From NCBI GenBank assembly GCA_020073245.1, contig JAIQFQ010000001.1, forward strand, positions 666,001-730,000: a stretch of 64,000 bases of DNA, written 5' to 3'. Shown here piece by piece: positions 34,908 through 43,706 of the stretch (position 1 is its first letter; each line of letters opens with the position of its first letter). The notes below the pieces were generated by a model. That model saw only the letters and a list, made by a program, of their open reading frames with translations, was not told the DNA's origin and searched no databases. Position numbers and translations under genes: made by a program. This DNA is from Terriglobia bacterium. GTDB lineage: Bacteria; Acidobacteriota; Thermoanaerobaculia; Thermoanaerobaculales; Thermoanaerobaculaceae.

Positions 34908-36469
34908 TGGTTGACGTTCTGCTTGGAGAGTCGTACTTCCTGCGCTTCGACCCGAAGCTCTGGGAGGCGATGCAGCCGTACCCGCCTCTCGGCGCACTGT
35001 ACGCGGCGAGCCTTCTGCGCGAGCGGGGCCACTCGGTCGCGTTCTTCGACGCGATGCTGGCAGGCTCCGAGGCCGAATGGGCGGATGCCGTTGCCCGCAC
35101 GCGGCCGCGCTTCGCCGTGCTCTTCGAGGACAGCTTCAATTACCTCTCGAAGATGTGCCTGCTGCGCATGCGGGAGGCCGCCTTCGCCATGATCCGGAGC
35201 GCTCGCGACCACGGTTGCACCGTGATCGTGTCGGGGTCCGATGCGTCCGATCACGCGCCGGAGTACCTCGCGTGCGGCGCCGACTTCGTGATTGTAGGGG
35301 AGGGAGACGTGGCGCTCGCCGAGCTGCTGGACTGCCTCGCCGGGCGCTCCGACGCCTCGCTCCCTGAGATCCCAGGGCTCGCGTTCTTCCCGGACGGCGC
35401 TCCGCGTGAGCCCGCTACGGTGGTGTTCACCCCACCCCGCCCCCCGCTCTCGGACCTCGATGCCCTGCCGTTCCCCGCCTGGGATCTCGTGGACGTCCCA
35501 AGATACCGCCGGATCTGGCTTGAGCGCCATGGGTATTTCTCGATGAACATGGTCACCACACGCGGCTGCCCGTACCACTGCAACTGGTGCGCCAAGCCGA
35601 TCTGGGGTCAGCGCTACCATGCCCGTTCCCCCGAAAACGTGGTCGCCGAGCTGAAATGGCTCAAGCAGACCTACCAGCCCGACCACATCTCGTTCGCCGA
35701 CGATATCCTCGGCCTCAAGCCTGGTTGGGTGCAGCGCTTCGCTGAGGTGGCGGAGCGTGAGAACGCGCTCGTCCCGTTCAAGAGCCTGCACCGTGTCGAT
35801 CTTCTTCTCAAGGGCGACACCATCCCAGCGCTCGCGAGAGCGGGGGCCAAGACGGTGTGGGTAGGGGCCGAGTCCGGATCACAAAGGGTCCTGGACGCCA
35901 TGGACAAGGGGACCCGGGTCGAGCAAATTCACGAGGCCGCGAGGCGCCTGCACGAGGCAGGGATCCAGGTCTGCTTCTTCCTCCAGTTCGGCTATCCGGG
36001 CGAAACCCGCGAGGACATCGAGAAGACTCTTCAGATGGTTCGTGAGTGTGCGCCCGATGACATCGGAATGTCGGTCTCCTACCCGCTCCCCGGCACACGT
36101 TTCTTCCAGAACGTCAGGGATGAGTTGGGCGCGAAGCAGAACTGGGAGGACTCCTCGGACCTCGCCATGCTCTACCGGGGACCTTTTCCCACCGCCTTCT
36201 ACCGCCAACTCCACATCGTGCTGCACAAGGAGTTCCGCGCGCGAAAGGCCGCCCGCGCCCTGCGTAAGGCGGTGCGGCGCCCTCTCCGCTTCGGTCGCCG
36301 TCAGTTGCGCCAGGCAGCAGCCATGACATACAACGTTCTCACATTGCCGCTCGCCCGCGCGCGCCTCGAACGCCTAGCGCGGGCGCCCCACGACGGGTTC
36401 GTTGCGCTGCCCCACATGGTGCCCGCCGAGGCCGCGCGCCCCACGGCCCAGAACGAGGGTCAGCCGTGA
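34907..36469 (+). CDS. radical SAM protein with B12-binding-like N-terminus (first copy)
   Basis: 520 residues. N-terminal Rossmann-like half (about 1-200) of the cobalamin-binding type (PPLGALYAASLLRERGHSVAFFDAML, CGADFVIVGEGD), without a DxHxxG motif. Radical SAM core with the 4Fe-4S cysteines 221, 225 and 228 (RGCPYHCNWC), AGAKTVWVGAESGSQRVLDAMDKGT, and a C-terminal basic extension. The class methylates or rearranges unactivated carbons in lipids, sugars and natural products. A related protein occurs at 38910. Start ATG 34907 overlaps the preceding stop; four bases of overlap with the following methyltransferase. Confidence 0.85.
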   Translation: MVDVLLGESYFLRFDPKLWEAMQPYPPLGALYAASLLRERGHSVAFFDAMLAGSEAEWADAVARTRPRFAVLFEDSFNYLSKMCLLRMREAAFAMIRSARDHGCTVIVSGSDASDHAPEYLACGADFVIVGEGDVALAELLDCLAGRSDASLPEIPGLAFFPDGAPREPATVVFTPPRPPLSDLDALPFPAWDLVDVPRYRRIWLERHGYFSMNMVTTRGCPYHCNWCAKPIWGQRYHARSPENVVAELKWLKQTYQPDHISFADDILGLKPGWVQRFAEVAERENALVPFKSLHRVDLLLKGDTIPALARAGAKTVWVGAESGSQRVLDAMDKGTRVEQIHEAARRLHEAGIQVCFFLQFGYPGETREDIEKTLQMVRECAPDDIGMSVSYPLPGTRFFQNVRDELGAKQNWEDSSDLAMLYRGPFPTAFYRQLHIVLHKEFRARKAARALRKAVRRPLRFGRRQLRQAAAMTYNVLTLPLARARLERLARAPHDGFVALPHMVPAEAARPTAQNEGQP

Positions 36470-37278
36470 GCGGCCAGGCGCAGCTGCTCGAGACGCGGCG
36501 GGCGTTCGACTCCGTCGCCGACTTCTACGACGGGCCGTTTGGAAACAACGAGATCGTCCAACGCATGCGCGCGGCCCTGGTCAAGGAGCTCACCGCACGG
36601 GTGAGCCCGGGCGCGCGCCTCCTCGACCTCGGGTGCGGGACGGGTATCGATGCCGCTCACCTCGCTGGGCTCGGCTACCGGGTCGTGGCGATCGACGCCT
36701 CGCCGCAAATGGTGGCCCGGACCCGCGCACGGGCAGAGGAGGAGGGGCTCACGCAGCGGGTGACTGCCGTGGAGCTCGGCATCGAGGCGCTGGACCGGCT
36801 CTCCGGCGAGGCGTTCGACGCGATCTACTCGGACCTCGGCGCCCTCAACTGCGTCCCGGACCTTCCAACCGTCGCGACCCGCTGTGCCGCTCTCCTCGAC
36901 GCCGGGGGCGTGCTCGTCGCCTCGGTCATCGGCAGGGTCTGTCCCTGGGAACTCGGGTACTACTCGGCTCGCGGTGACCTGCGCCGGGCTGTCATCCGCC
37001 TTACCCCCCGAGCGGTGCCGGTCGGCCTGAACGGCAGCACGGTATGGACCCGTTACTACCGACCGAAGGAGTTCCTCGACGCGTTTCGGGGCTCGTTCGC
37101 GCCGGAGGCCACCCGCGCCCTGGGTCTATTCTCCCCGCCCCCGTACCTCGTCGGGTTCAACCGTCGCCTGCCCTGGGCGGGCCGTGGGCTCTGGTGGCTG
37201 GACGCGAGGCTCGGCGGCTTCCCGCTGCTGCGCAACGCGGGCGACCACTTCCTCATGGTGCTGCGCAAACATGAGTGA
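36466..37278 (+). CDS. class I SAM-dependent methyltransferase (first of a related pair)
   Basis: 270 residues. Rossmann methyltransferase: motif I LLDLGCGTGIDAAHLAGLG, acidic motif II VVAIDAS, then DAIYSDLGALNCVPDL in the substrate region and GRVCPWELGYYSARGD. The C-terminal half is not of a named family. It is clearly related to the methyltransferase at 42897, sharing layout and the motif GR..xWE followed by a YRRY/YYRP-type stretch. GTG start overlapping the radical SAM stop by four bases. Probably O- or C-methylates a sugar or lipid intermediate of this pathway. Confidence 0.85.
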   Translation: MSGQAQLLETRRAFDSVADFYDGPFGNNEIVQRMRAALVKELTARVSPGARLLDLGCGTGIDAAHLAGLGYRVVAIDASPQMVARTRARAEEEGLTQRVTAVELGIEALDRLSGEAFDAIYSDLGALNCVPDLPTVATRCAALLDAGGVLVASVIGRVCPWELGYYSARGDLRRAVIRLTPRAVPVGLNGSTVWTRYYRPKEFLDAFRGSFAPEATRALGLFSPPPYLVGFNRRLPWAGRGLWWLDARLGGFPLLRNAGDHFLMVLRKHE

Positions 37279-38224
37279 GAGCGCAACCGTCCTGAGCTTG
37301 GGGACACCGGCCGAGTTTCGGCTGGCCTGCCCGCGGTGTCGGCAGCCCTTTCCGTGTGGCGTCGACCTCCTCCGCTGCCCGGCCTGTGAGCTGCGCTTCG
37401 CCTGCGACGGCGGCGTCTGGCATCTCCTACCACCGGAGCGCGAACTGGCGCTTCGCCGCTTCGTGACCGAGTACCGGGAGGTGCGACGCCATGAAGGGTG
37501 GGGCAGCAGGGGCCCAGCCTACTACCGCGCCCTCCCCTTCCGGGACCTCACGGGGCGTTTTGAGAAGATCTGGCGGATCCGCGCGGCCAGCTTCACGACG
37601 TTGATCCACCAAGTCCTCCGCCCGATGGAGACTCACCGCGAGCGACCCCTCGCGATCCTGGACGTGGGGGCGGGCAACGGTTGGCTCTCACACCGGCTCT
37701 CGGAGCGGGGGCACCGGCTTGCCGCCGTGGATCTCAGCGACGACGCCCGCGATGGCCTCGGCGCCCATGTGCACTACCCGACCGCCTTCACGAAGGTGCT
37801 CGCCGACTTCGACCACCTCCCCTTCGCCGACCAACAGGCGGACCTCGTGGTGTTCAACGCAGCCCTGCACTACTCGCCGGACTGCACCGCAACGCTCGCC
37901 GAGGCGCTACGGGTGCTGCGCCGCGGCGGCCGGCTCGTGGTCATGGACACGCCGTTCTACCGGACCGCCGAGAGCGGCGCCCGGATGGTCCACGAGCGCC
38001 AGGAGGCGTTCCTCGCCGCGCACGGGTTCCCCGCCGACGCCTGCGGCGGCGAAGGTTTCCTCACCTACCGCCGGCTTGCGAAGCTGGCGGCCGTCCTCGG
38101 CGTACGCTTCCGCCTCCTGCACCCTTCGCCGTTCTGGTCGATGGCCGTCGCGAGCCTGGTGGAACAGCTTGCCGGCCGTCGCGAAACCGCGGTGTTCCCA
38201 CTCGTGGTGGGGGCGCGCCCGTGA
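37271..38224 (+). CDS. methyltransferase with N-terminal zinc ribbon
   Basis: 317 residues. The N-terminus holds a zinc-ribbon-like knuckle, CPRCRQPFPCG followed by RCPACELRFAC (about residues 20-45). The methyltransferase domain has motif I AILDVGAGNGWLSHRLSERG, AAVDLSDD and FNAALHYSPDC. Some cluster methyltransferases of natural product and glycan pathways carry such a ribbon. The ATG overlaps the preceding stop region by 8 bases, and four bases overlap with the next gene. Substrate unknown. Confidence 0.82.
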   Translation: MSESATVLSLGTPAEFRLACPRCRQPFPCGVDLLRCPACELRFACDGGVWHLLPPERELALRRFVTEYREVRRHEGWGSRGPAYYRALPFRDLTGRFEKIWRIRAASFTTLIHQVLRPMETHRERPLAILDVGAGNGWLSHRLSERGHRLAAVDLSDDARDGLGAHVHYPTAFTKVLADFDHLPFADQQADLVVFNAALHYSPDCTATLAEALRVLRRGGRLVVMDTPFYRTAESGARMVHERQEAFLAAHGFPADACGGEGFLTYRRLAKLAAVLGVRFRLLHPSPFWSMAVASLVEQLAGRRETAVFPLVVGARP

Positions 38225-38913
38225 CGGAGTTGGTCCTGCCCTTGCCGCGCCCGCTGCGCCGTGCGTTCGGGTGGGCCTCCTACCTTCGCTTCCTCCTTTT
38301 CCAGAGGCACCGCCACGGCCACCTCGTTGTCGAGGAGGTCGGCGGCTTCCCTGTGCTGGTGCTGCCCCACGTCTTCAACCCGAAGCTGTTCCACACCGGC
38401 GAGCTGCTCGCCGCTTCGCTCGACGAAACTGTCGTCCGACCCGGCTCCTCGGTGCTGGATCTCGGGACCGGCTCGGGCGTCGCCGCGGTGGCGGCGGCGC
38501 GTCTCGGCGCCCGCGTCGTTGCGGTCGACCTCAACCCGCACGCGGTCCGCTGCACTCGCATCAACGCCCTCCTCAACCACGTCGAGGGGCGGGTCGATGC
38601 CCGCGTGGGGAACCTGTTCGCGCCTGTGGCGGGGCAGCGGTTCGACCTCGTGCTGTTCAACCCGCCGTACTTCCGCGGCACGCCGCGCGATCTCCTCGAC
38701 GCCGCCTGGAGAAGCGAGGATGTGGCGGAGCGCTTCGCGGTCGGTCTCGCCGAGCACCTCGCACCGGGAGGGCGAGCGATCGTTGTGCTCTCGACCGATG
38801 GTGATGCGCCGGGCTTCCTCGCCGCGCTGGCGAGCGCAAGGTTGCGCACGAAGGTGCGCCGTCGCGAAGAGCTCTGGCACGAGGTGCTCACGGTCTTCGA
38901 GGTGACCGCGTGA
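38221..38913 (+). CDS. HemK/PrmC-like methyltransferase with NPPY motif
   Basis: 230 residues. Motif I is SVLDLGTGSGVAAVAAARLG, and the catalytic NPPY motif is seen in LVLFNPPYFRG, as in enzymes that methylate amide or ring nitrogens (PrmC, RNA and DNA methylases). It may methylate an amide made by the asnB-like amidotransferase, but this is speculation. GTG start overlaps the previous stop; overlaps the next gene by four bases. The first 45 residues, rich in Arg and aromatic residues, are not of a known domain. Confidence 0.82.
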   Translation: MTELVLPLPRPLRRAFGWASYLRFLLFQRHRHGHLVVEEVGGFPVLVLPHVFNPKLFHTGELLAASLDETVVRPGSSVLDLGTGSGVAAVAAARLGARVVAVDLNPHAVRCTRINALLNHVEGRVDARVGNLFAPVAGQRFDLVLFNPPYFRGTPRDLLDAAWRSEDVAERFAVGLAEHLAPGGRAIVVLSTDGDAPGFLAALASARLRTKVRRREELWHEVLTVFEVTA

Positions 38914-40391
38914 GCCGGTTGGTCCTCTACAACCCGCCGAGCTCGGCGAACCGGAAGCCGGTGCTGCCCATGTCGCTCCTGGCTCTCGGCGCGCTGCTCG
39001 AGGGCCGCCACGAGTACCGCATCGTCGACGGAAACCTGGAGCCCGACCCGCTGGCCGCGCTCGACGCGGCGATCCGCGAGGACCGCGCCGACATTCTCGC
39101 TGTGACCGTGATGCCCGGCCCCCAACTCGCCAACGCCGTTCCGGTCTGCCGAGAGCTCAAGGCGCGCCACCCCCACCTCACCGTGGTCTGGGGGGGTTAC
39201 TTCCCCACGCAGCACTACGACGTGTGCCTTCGCGCCCCTTTCGTGGATGTCGTTGTCCGCGGTCACGGCGAGCGGGTGTTCGCCGACCTCGTTGACGCGC
39301 TGCACCGGGGCGATGTGCCTGCCGCCGGACCCGGGCTCGCGGTTCGCGATCCCGCCAGCGGCGAGGTCACCGCCGGAAACGTCGCGGCGATCCCGCACCC
39401 GCGGGAGTTGCCAGGTTTCCCCTACCACCGTGTGCCGATGGCGCGCTACCCCAGGCGCACGTTCCTGGGACGCCGGACGCTGGCACACCACTCGAGCTAC
39501 GGCTGCCCGTTCTTCTGCAACTTCTGCGCGGTCGTCAACCTGGTCGGGGGCCGCTGGCTCGCGCAGAGCGCCGAGCAGACCGCTGCAGTGGTGCACCGCC
39601 TGGTGCAGGACTGGGGAGTCGATGCCGTTGAGTTCTACGACAACAACTTCTTCGTCCAGGAGGCGCGCGCCGCCGAGTTCGCGGAGCGCGTGGCACGGCT
39701 CGGGGTCGCCTGGTGGGGGGAGGGCCGGATCGACACGCTGCTGCGCTACTCCGAGCGCACCTGGACGCGAATGGGGGGGGCTGGGCTGAAGATGGTGTTC
39801 CTCGGCGCCGAGTCCGGTTCCGATGAGACCCTGAAGCGGATGAACAAGGGCGGCGGCGCCTCGGCCGAGAAGACGCTGGAGATCGCCGCGAAGATGCGGC
39901 ACCTCAAGATCGTGCCCGAGTTCTCGTTCGTCCTTGGCAACCCGCCCGACCCCAGGGGGGACACCGAGGCGACGCTGGCGTTCGTGCGCCGGGTCAAGAG
40001 GGTCAACCCTGTTGCCGAGATCATCCTCTACATCTACACGCCCGTGCCGCTCGCGGGAACGCTCTACGACGAGGCCAAGGTGAGCGGGTTCGCGTTCCCC
40101 GAAACGCTGGAGGAGTGGGTCGGCGCCGCCTGGCAGGAGTTCAGCCAGCGCCGCAGCACCCGGATGCCGTGGCTCGACGACCCAATCCGGCGCAAGGCGC
40201 ACGATTTCGAGCGCGTGCTCAATGCCTATTACCCGACCGCCACTGACGCGAAGCTCACACGCTTCTGGCGCGGGGTGCTCAAGACCGCCAGCGCCTGGCG
40301 CTACCACCTGCGGGTATACCGCCATCCGATCGAGCTGCGGGCGCTCCACAAGCTGGTCGCCTACCAGCGGCCCGAGACGAGCGGCTTTTAG
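38910..40391 (+). CDS. radical SAM protein with B12-binding-like N-terminus (second copy)
   Basis: 493 residues. Cobalamin-binding-like N-terminal domain (PMSLLALGALLEGRHEYRIVDGN, WGGYFPTQHYDVCLRAPFVDVVVRGHGERVF), then the radical SAM core with Cys199, 203 and 206 (YGCPFFCNFC), KMVFLGAESGSDETLKRMNKGG and a Pro-containing C-terminal region. The chain ends in a helical extension. Same broad family as the protein at 34907 but clearly diverged. Likely catalyses methylation or another radical carbon reaction in the pathway. GTG start overlaps the preceding stop by four bases. Confidence 0.85.
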   Translation: MSRLVLYNPPSSANRKPVLPMSLLALGALLEGRHEYRIVDGNLEPDPLAALDAAIREDRADILAVTVMPGPQLANAVPVCRELKARHPHLTVVWGGYFPTQHYDVCLRAPFVDVVVRGHGERVFADLVDALHRGDVPAAGPGLAVRDPASGEVTAGNVAAIPHPRELPGFPYHRVPMARYPRRTFLGRRTLAHHSSYGCPFFCNFCAVVNLVGGRWLAQSAEQTAAVVHRLVQDWGVDAVEFYDNNFFVQEARAAEFAERVARLGVAWWGEGRIDTLLRYSERTWTRMGGAGLKMVFLGAESGSDETLKRMNKGGGASAEKTLEIAAKMRHLKIVPEFSFVLGNPPDPRGDTEATLAFVRRVKRVNPVAEIILYIYTPVPLAGTLYDEAKVSGFAFPETLEEWVGAAWQEFSQRRSTRMPWLDDPIRRKAHDFERVLNAYYPTATDAKLTRFWRGVLKTASAWRYHLRVYRHPIELRALHKLVAYQRPETSGF

Positions 40392-40400
40392 GCGGTCGGC

Positions 40401-41597
40401 GTGAGCGCACGGAGCCGCCTCGCAACGCTTTACCGACGGACGACGGAGTTCGTCGCGGGGGACGACTATGACCGGCCCGACGGCCGCTGTCGCCTGGGGC
40501 CGGAGTGGCTCGTGCTCGTGGTCAACAACTTCTGCAACCTCCACTGCCGCATGTGCGACGTCGGCCTCAAAGAGTCGGCGAGCGTCTTCTGGGCGCACAT
40601 GATCGGGGACGACCGCCGCAACATGTCGCTCGAGATGCTCCTGGCGATCCTCGAACAGGCGTCCGCGTTCCGTCCCCGCCCCAGGATCGGCCTCGCGTTC
40701 ACCGAGCCGCTCATCCATCCCCGCATCGTCGAGTTCTGCCGCGCGGCGGTCGGCCGCGGCTTCTTCTGCAGCATCACCACCAACGGGTTCATGCTGCCGC
40801 AGCTGGCCGACGCGCTGGTGGACGCCGGGCTCTCGGAGATCACGATCTCGATCGACGGCCCCGAGGAGGTGCACGACCGGGTGCGCGGCCACGTCGGTTC
40901 CTTCCAGCGCCTGTACGCGGGGATCGAGAAGGTAAACGAGGCCAAACGGCGGCGCCGCGTCTTCCACCCGCGGATCCGCTTCTCCTACACCATCACCGAC
41001 GAGAACGCCACCACGATGCTCGAATTCGTGCGCGCCGTCGAGCCACTGCAACCGACCGCGCTCTGCTTTTCGCACCTCAACTTCATCACCTCCGAGATGG
41101 CCGCGGCGCACAACGCCGCCCACGGCGGCGCGTACGCGGTCGCCCGCTCGAACCTCGGCACCATCGAGCCGGAGCGCATCGACCTCGACGCGATGTGGCG
41201 CGCGCTCGGTGAGCTCAAGGCGTACGCCCGCTCGAGGCCGGCGTTCCCGGCGCTCGTCATCGTCCCGGACCTCGCCGCGCGCGACGACCTCGACGTCTAC
41301 TACCGGGAGCCGATGCGCTTCGTCGGAGGGCGGAGCTGCACCGACCCGTGGCGGATGATGATGGTACGCACCGACGGCACGGTGATCCCCGCCCACTCGC
41401 GCTGCTACAACGTTCCGCTCGGCACGATTCGGGAGACGACCCTGTCCGCCATGTGGAACAACGTTCAGGCGCTGGCGTTCAGACGAACCCTGAAGGCGGC
41501 GGGTGGAACACTGCCCGCGTGCGCCCGTTGCTGCGGCGTGATCGGCAAGCCTGCGGCGCCGACGCCCGCGCGGGCGCTCAGCTCGTTGGTGCGATGA
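40401..41597 (+). CDS. SPASM-type radical SAM protein
   Basis: 398 residues. Radical SAM motif with Cys45, 49 and 52 (NNFCNLHCRMC), EITISIDGPEEVHDRVRGHVGSF in the barrel, and a C-terminal Cys-rich SPASM-like region (RSCTDPWRMMMVRTDGTVIPAHSRCYN and PACARCCG) that should bind auxiliary Fe-S clusters. SPASM enzymes modify peptides or sugars. No precursor peptide gene is seen next to it, so a sugar or lipid substrate is more likely. GTG start nine bases after the previous stop; last four bases overlap the next ATG. Confidence 0.87.
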   Translation: MSARSRLATLYRRTTEFVAGDDYDRPDGRCRLGPEWLVLVVNNFCNLHCRMCDVGLKESASVFWAHMIGDDRRNMSLEMLLAILEQASAFRPRPRIGLAFTEPLIHPRIVEFCRAAVGRGFFCSITTNGFMLPQLADALVDAGLSEITISIDGPEEVHDRVRGHVGSFQRLYAGIEKVNEAKRRRRVFHPRIRFSYTITDENATTMLEFVRAVEPLQPTALCFSHLNFITSEMAAAHNAAHGGAYAVARSNLGTIEPERIDLDAMWRALGELKAYARSRPAFPALVIVPDLAARDDLDVYYREPMRFVGGRSCTDPWRMMMVRTDGTVIPAHSRCYNVPLGTIRETTLSAMWNNVQALAFRRTLKAAGGTLPACARCCGVIGKPAAPTPARALSSLVR

Positions 41598-42910
41598 GGT
41601 CTGTGACGTCTCCGAACGCACCGGCGCTCGACGCGACGCCCGTCGGCGAGTTGGAGGGGGCGCGCCCGGGCCTGCCGGGCGCGCCGGGCCGCCGGTGGAT
41701 CCAGCTCGCCCTCTGGGTGGTGGTGGGTTGCCTCGTCGTGCGCGCGTTCCCGCTCGTGCGCGAGGCCGCTTTGCACAGGTCCCCGTGCTTCACGGTGTAC
41801 TACACGCTCTCTCGGCTACTCGTCCGGGGCGGTGCGCTGGCCGCGACCTACGACGACGCAACCTTCGCCGCCGAACTGGGGCACGTCCAGCCGGGTCTCG
41901 TGGATGTCAACGTCAACCCGCCTACGACGGCGCTGCTCGCCCTCCCGCTCGCCGGCCTCGCGTTGCCCACCGCACGCGTCGCGTGGACCGCGATCAACCT
42001 CGCCCTGCTGTTCGCGGCCGTCGGGTGGATCGCGTGGGAGGCGGGCCTCGGGAGCGGCTGGGTTCCCGCGCTGGTCGCCGCCGCGATCGCGTGCGAGCCG
42101 ATCGTCGCGAACCTCGACCTCGGCCAGGCCTACATCGCGATGCTGGTCCTGGAGGTCTTCGCATGGCACGCCTACCGGCGCGACCGTTCCGCGAGCCTGG
42201 GGGTCGCGTTGGGGTTGATGCTCGCGCTCAAGGTCGCGGGGGTGCTGCTCTTGCTGCTGCTCGTGGTTGAGCGTCGCTGGCGTGCGCTGGCGTGGACGGC
42301 GGGGACCGGCGCGGCCCTCGTGTGTGCATGCTGGCCGTGGACCAGCCTCGTCGCATGGCGGGGGTTCGCAACCGCGCTCTCTCGCGCGGGACGTGCGCCT
42401 GAGGCGACGGTCACCGCGTATCAGACGCTGCCCGGCATCATCGGTCACCTCACCGTGCCCGACACACTCTGGAACCCGGCACCGCTCTTCCGCACACCAG
42501 AGATCGGTGGCTGGCTGGCGGTCGGCTCCGCGATCCTGGCAGCGGGTCTCCTCGTGGTTCTCGCTCGTAGGGCTTCCGTGACATCCGCATCGCGCTTTGC
42601 CGCGTACGCGACCGCGGGTGTCGCCCTGACCCCGCTCGCGCTCGACTACCACTATGCGCTGCTGCTACTGCCGGTGGCACTGCTCGTCGGCGGTGCACGC
42701 CGATCCGGCCAACCCCTCACCTGGTGTGCCCTCGGCGTCGCGGTGCTCCTGCTCGGCGCCGACCTTCCCTACCGTTCGCCGCGCCTCGCCCCGGGAGCCT
42801 GGGCGCTGCTCGCCTACCCCAAGCTCTACGGCGCAATGCTGCTGTGCGCCCTCGCCCTCTGGCGATGGCCGCACGACCATCGGCAGGAGACCTCGCATGC
42901 CCGCGCATGA
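41594..42910 (+). CDS. GT87-like polytopic membrane glycosyltransferase
   Basis: 438 residues with about ten membrane helices. It resembles the GT87 (DUF2029) family of GT-C mannosyltransferases: DVNVNPPTTALLALPLAGLALPTARVAW and ANLDLGQAYIAMLVLEVFAWHAYRRDRSA are the typical stretches after the first helix. It would use a polyprenyl-phosphate sugar to glycosylate a substrate on the periplasmic side. ATGA overlap with the preceding radical SAM gene; its last 14 bases overlap the next methyltransferase gene. Confidence 0.83.
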   Translation: MRSVTSPNAPALDATPVGELEGARPGLPGAPGRRWIQLALWVVVGCLVVRAFPLVREAALHRSPCFTVYYTLSRLLVRGGALAATYDDATFAAELGHVQPGLVDVNVNPPTTALLALPLAGLALPTARVAWTAINLALLFAAVGWIAWEAGLGSGWVPALVAAAIACEPIVANLDLGQAYIAMLVLEVFAWHAYRRDRSASLGVALGLMLALKVAGVLLLLLLVVERRWRALAWTAGTGAALVCACWPWTSLVAWRGFATALSRAGRAPEATVTAYQTLPGIIGHLTVPDTLWNPAPLFRTPEIGGWLAVGSAILAAGLLVVLARRASVTSASRFAAYATAGVALTPLALDYHYALLLLPVALLVGGARRSGQPLTWCALGVAVLLLGADLPYRSPRLAPGAWALLAYPKLYGAMLLCALALWRWPHDHRQETSHARA

Positions 42911-43706
42911 GATCGCCGCCGCGTACGACGCGATCGCGGCCGACTACGACGGCCTCATCCGCGACGACGAGTGGATCCGCCGCGAGGTCTGGGCCCACTA
43001 CGCCGAGGTGTTCCGCCCCGGCCAGCTCGTGCTCGACGTGTCGTGCGGCACGGGCATCGACTCGGTCTTCCTGGCGTGCCGCGGGGTTCGGGTCGTCGCG
43101 TCCGACATTTCCGCCGGCATGCTGCGCCAGCTCCGGCGCAAGCTCGGCCGCGAGCCGTTCGCGGGACGGGTTTCGACGTGCGTCGCCGACAGCGCCGAGC
43201 TCGCCGGCTTCCGGCCTGGAGCGTTCGACGGGATCGTGTCCGGCTTCGCGGGCATCAGCACGCTCCCCGACCTGAGTCGTTTCGCCTCCGGCGCCGCACG
43301 ATTGCTGCGTCCCGGCGGGCGGATGCTGCTGCACCTGCTCGGACGCTTCTCGCTGTGGGAGTGGCTCGGTCACCTCGCAAACCGGCGGTGGTCCGATGCG
43401 GCCCGCCTCCGGCGCAACGCGGAGCGCAGCTTTGCGGTCGCTGGCCACGCTCTTCGCCACTACCCCCACCTCCCCTGCGAGGCCTACCGCCGCTATTTCG
43501 CGCCTGGATTCGCGCTGCGCCGGAGCTACAGCCTCGGGGCCCTGCGTCCGCCGACGGGTGTGCGCCTCATCCCGCCCCGGGTGGCTGTCGGCCTGGGGTG
43601 GCTCGAGGCGCGCCTGCGCAGCCGCCGACCGGTCCTCGACTGGGGCCGCTACTTCGTCCTCGACCTCGAGCGGCGCGACGACGCGGGGGGAGGGGGCTTT
43701 GCCTGA
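42897..43706 (+). CDS. class I SAM-dependent methyltransferase (second of a related pair)
   Basis: 269 residues. Motif I is LVLDVSCGTGIDSVFLACRG, then VVASDISAGML, GIVSGFAGISTLPDLSRFA and GRFSLWEWLGHLANRRW. The layout and several motifs match the methyltransferase at 36466, so the two are paralogues inside one cluster and may methylate different positions of one product. ATG 42897 follows AGGAG and lies within the end of the preceding gene. The C-terminal 100 residues are Arg- and aromatic-rich. Confidence 0.84.
   Translation: MPAHEIAAAYDAIAADYDGLIRDDEWIRREVWAHYAEVFRPGQLVLDVSCGTGIDSVFLACRGVRVVASDISAGMLRQLRRKLGREPFAGRVSTCVADSAELAGFRPGAFDGIVSGFAGISTLPDLSRFASGAARLLRPGGRMLLHLLGRFSLWEWLGHLANRRWSDAARLRRNAERSFAVAGHALRHYPHLPCEAYRRYFAPGFALRRSYSLGALRPPTGVRLIPPRVAVGLGWLEARLRSRRPVLDWGRYFVLDLERRDDAGGGGFA

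Noticed and set aside
38280-41621. A minus-strand open frame of over 1100 codons opposite the radical SAM genes
   Set aside because: It is Arg/His/Gly-rich with no domain motifs and lies opposite three coupled genes with clear catalytic motifs. Long antisense frames are usual in DNA this GC-rich.
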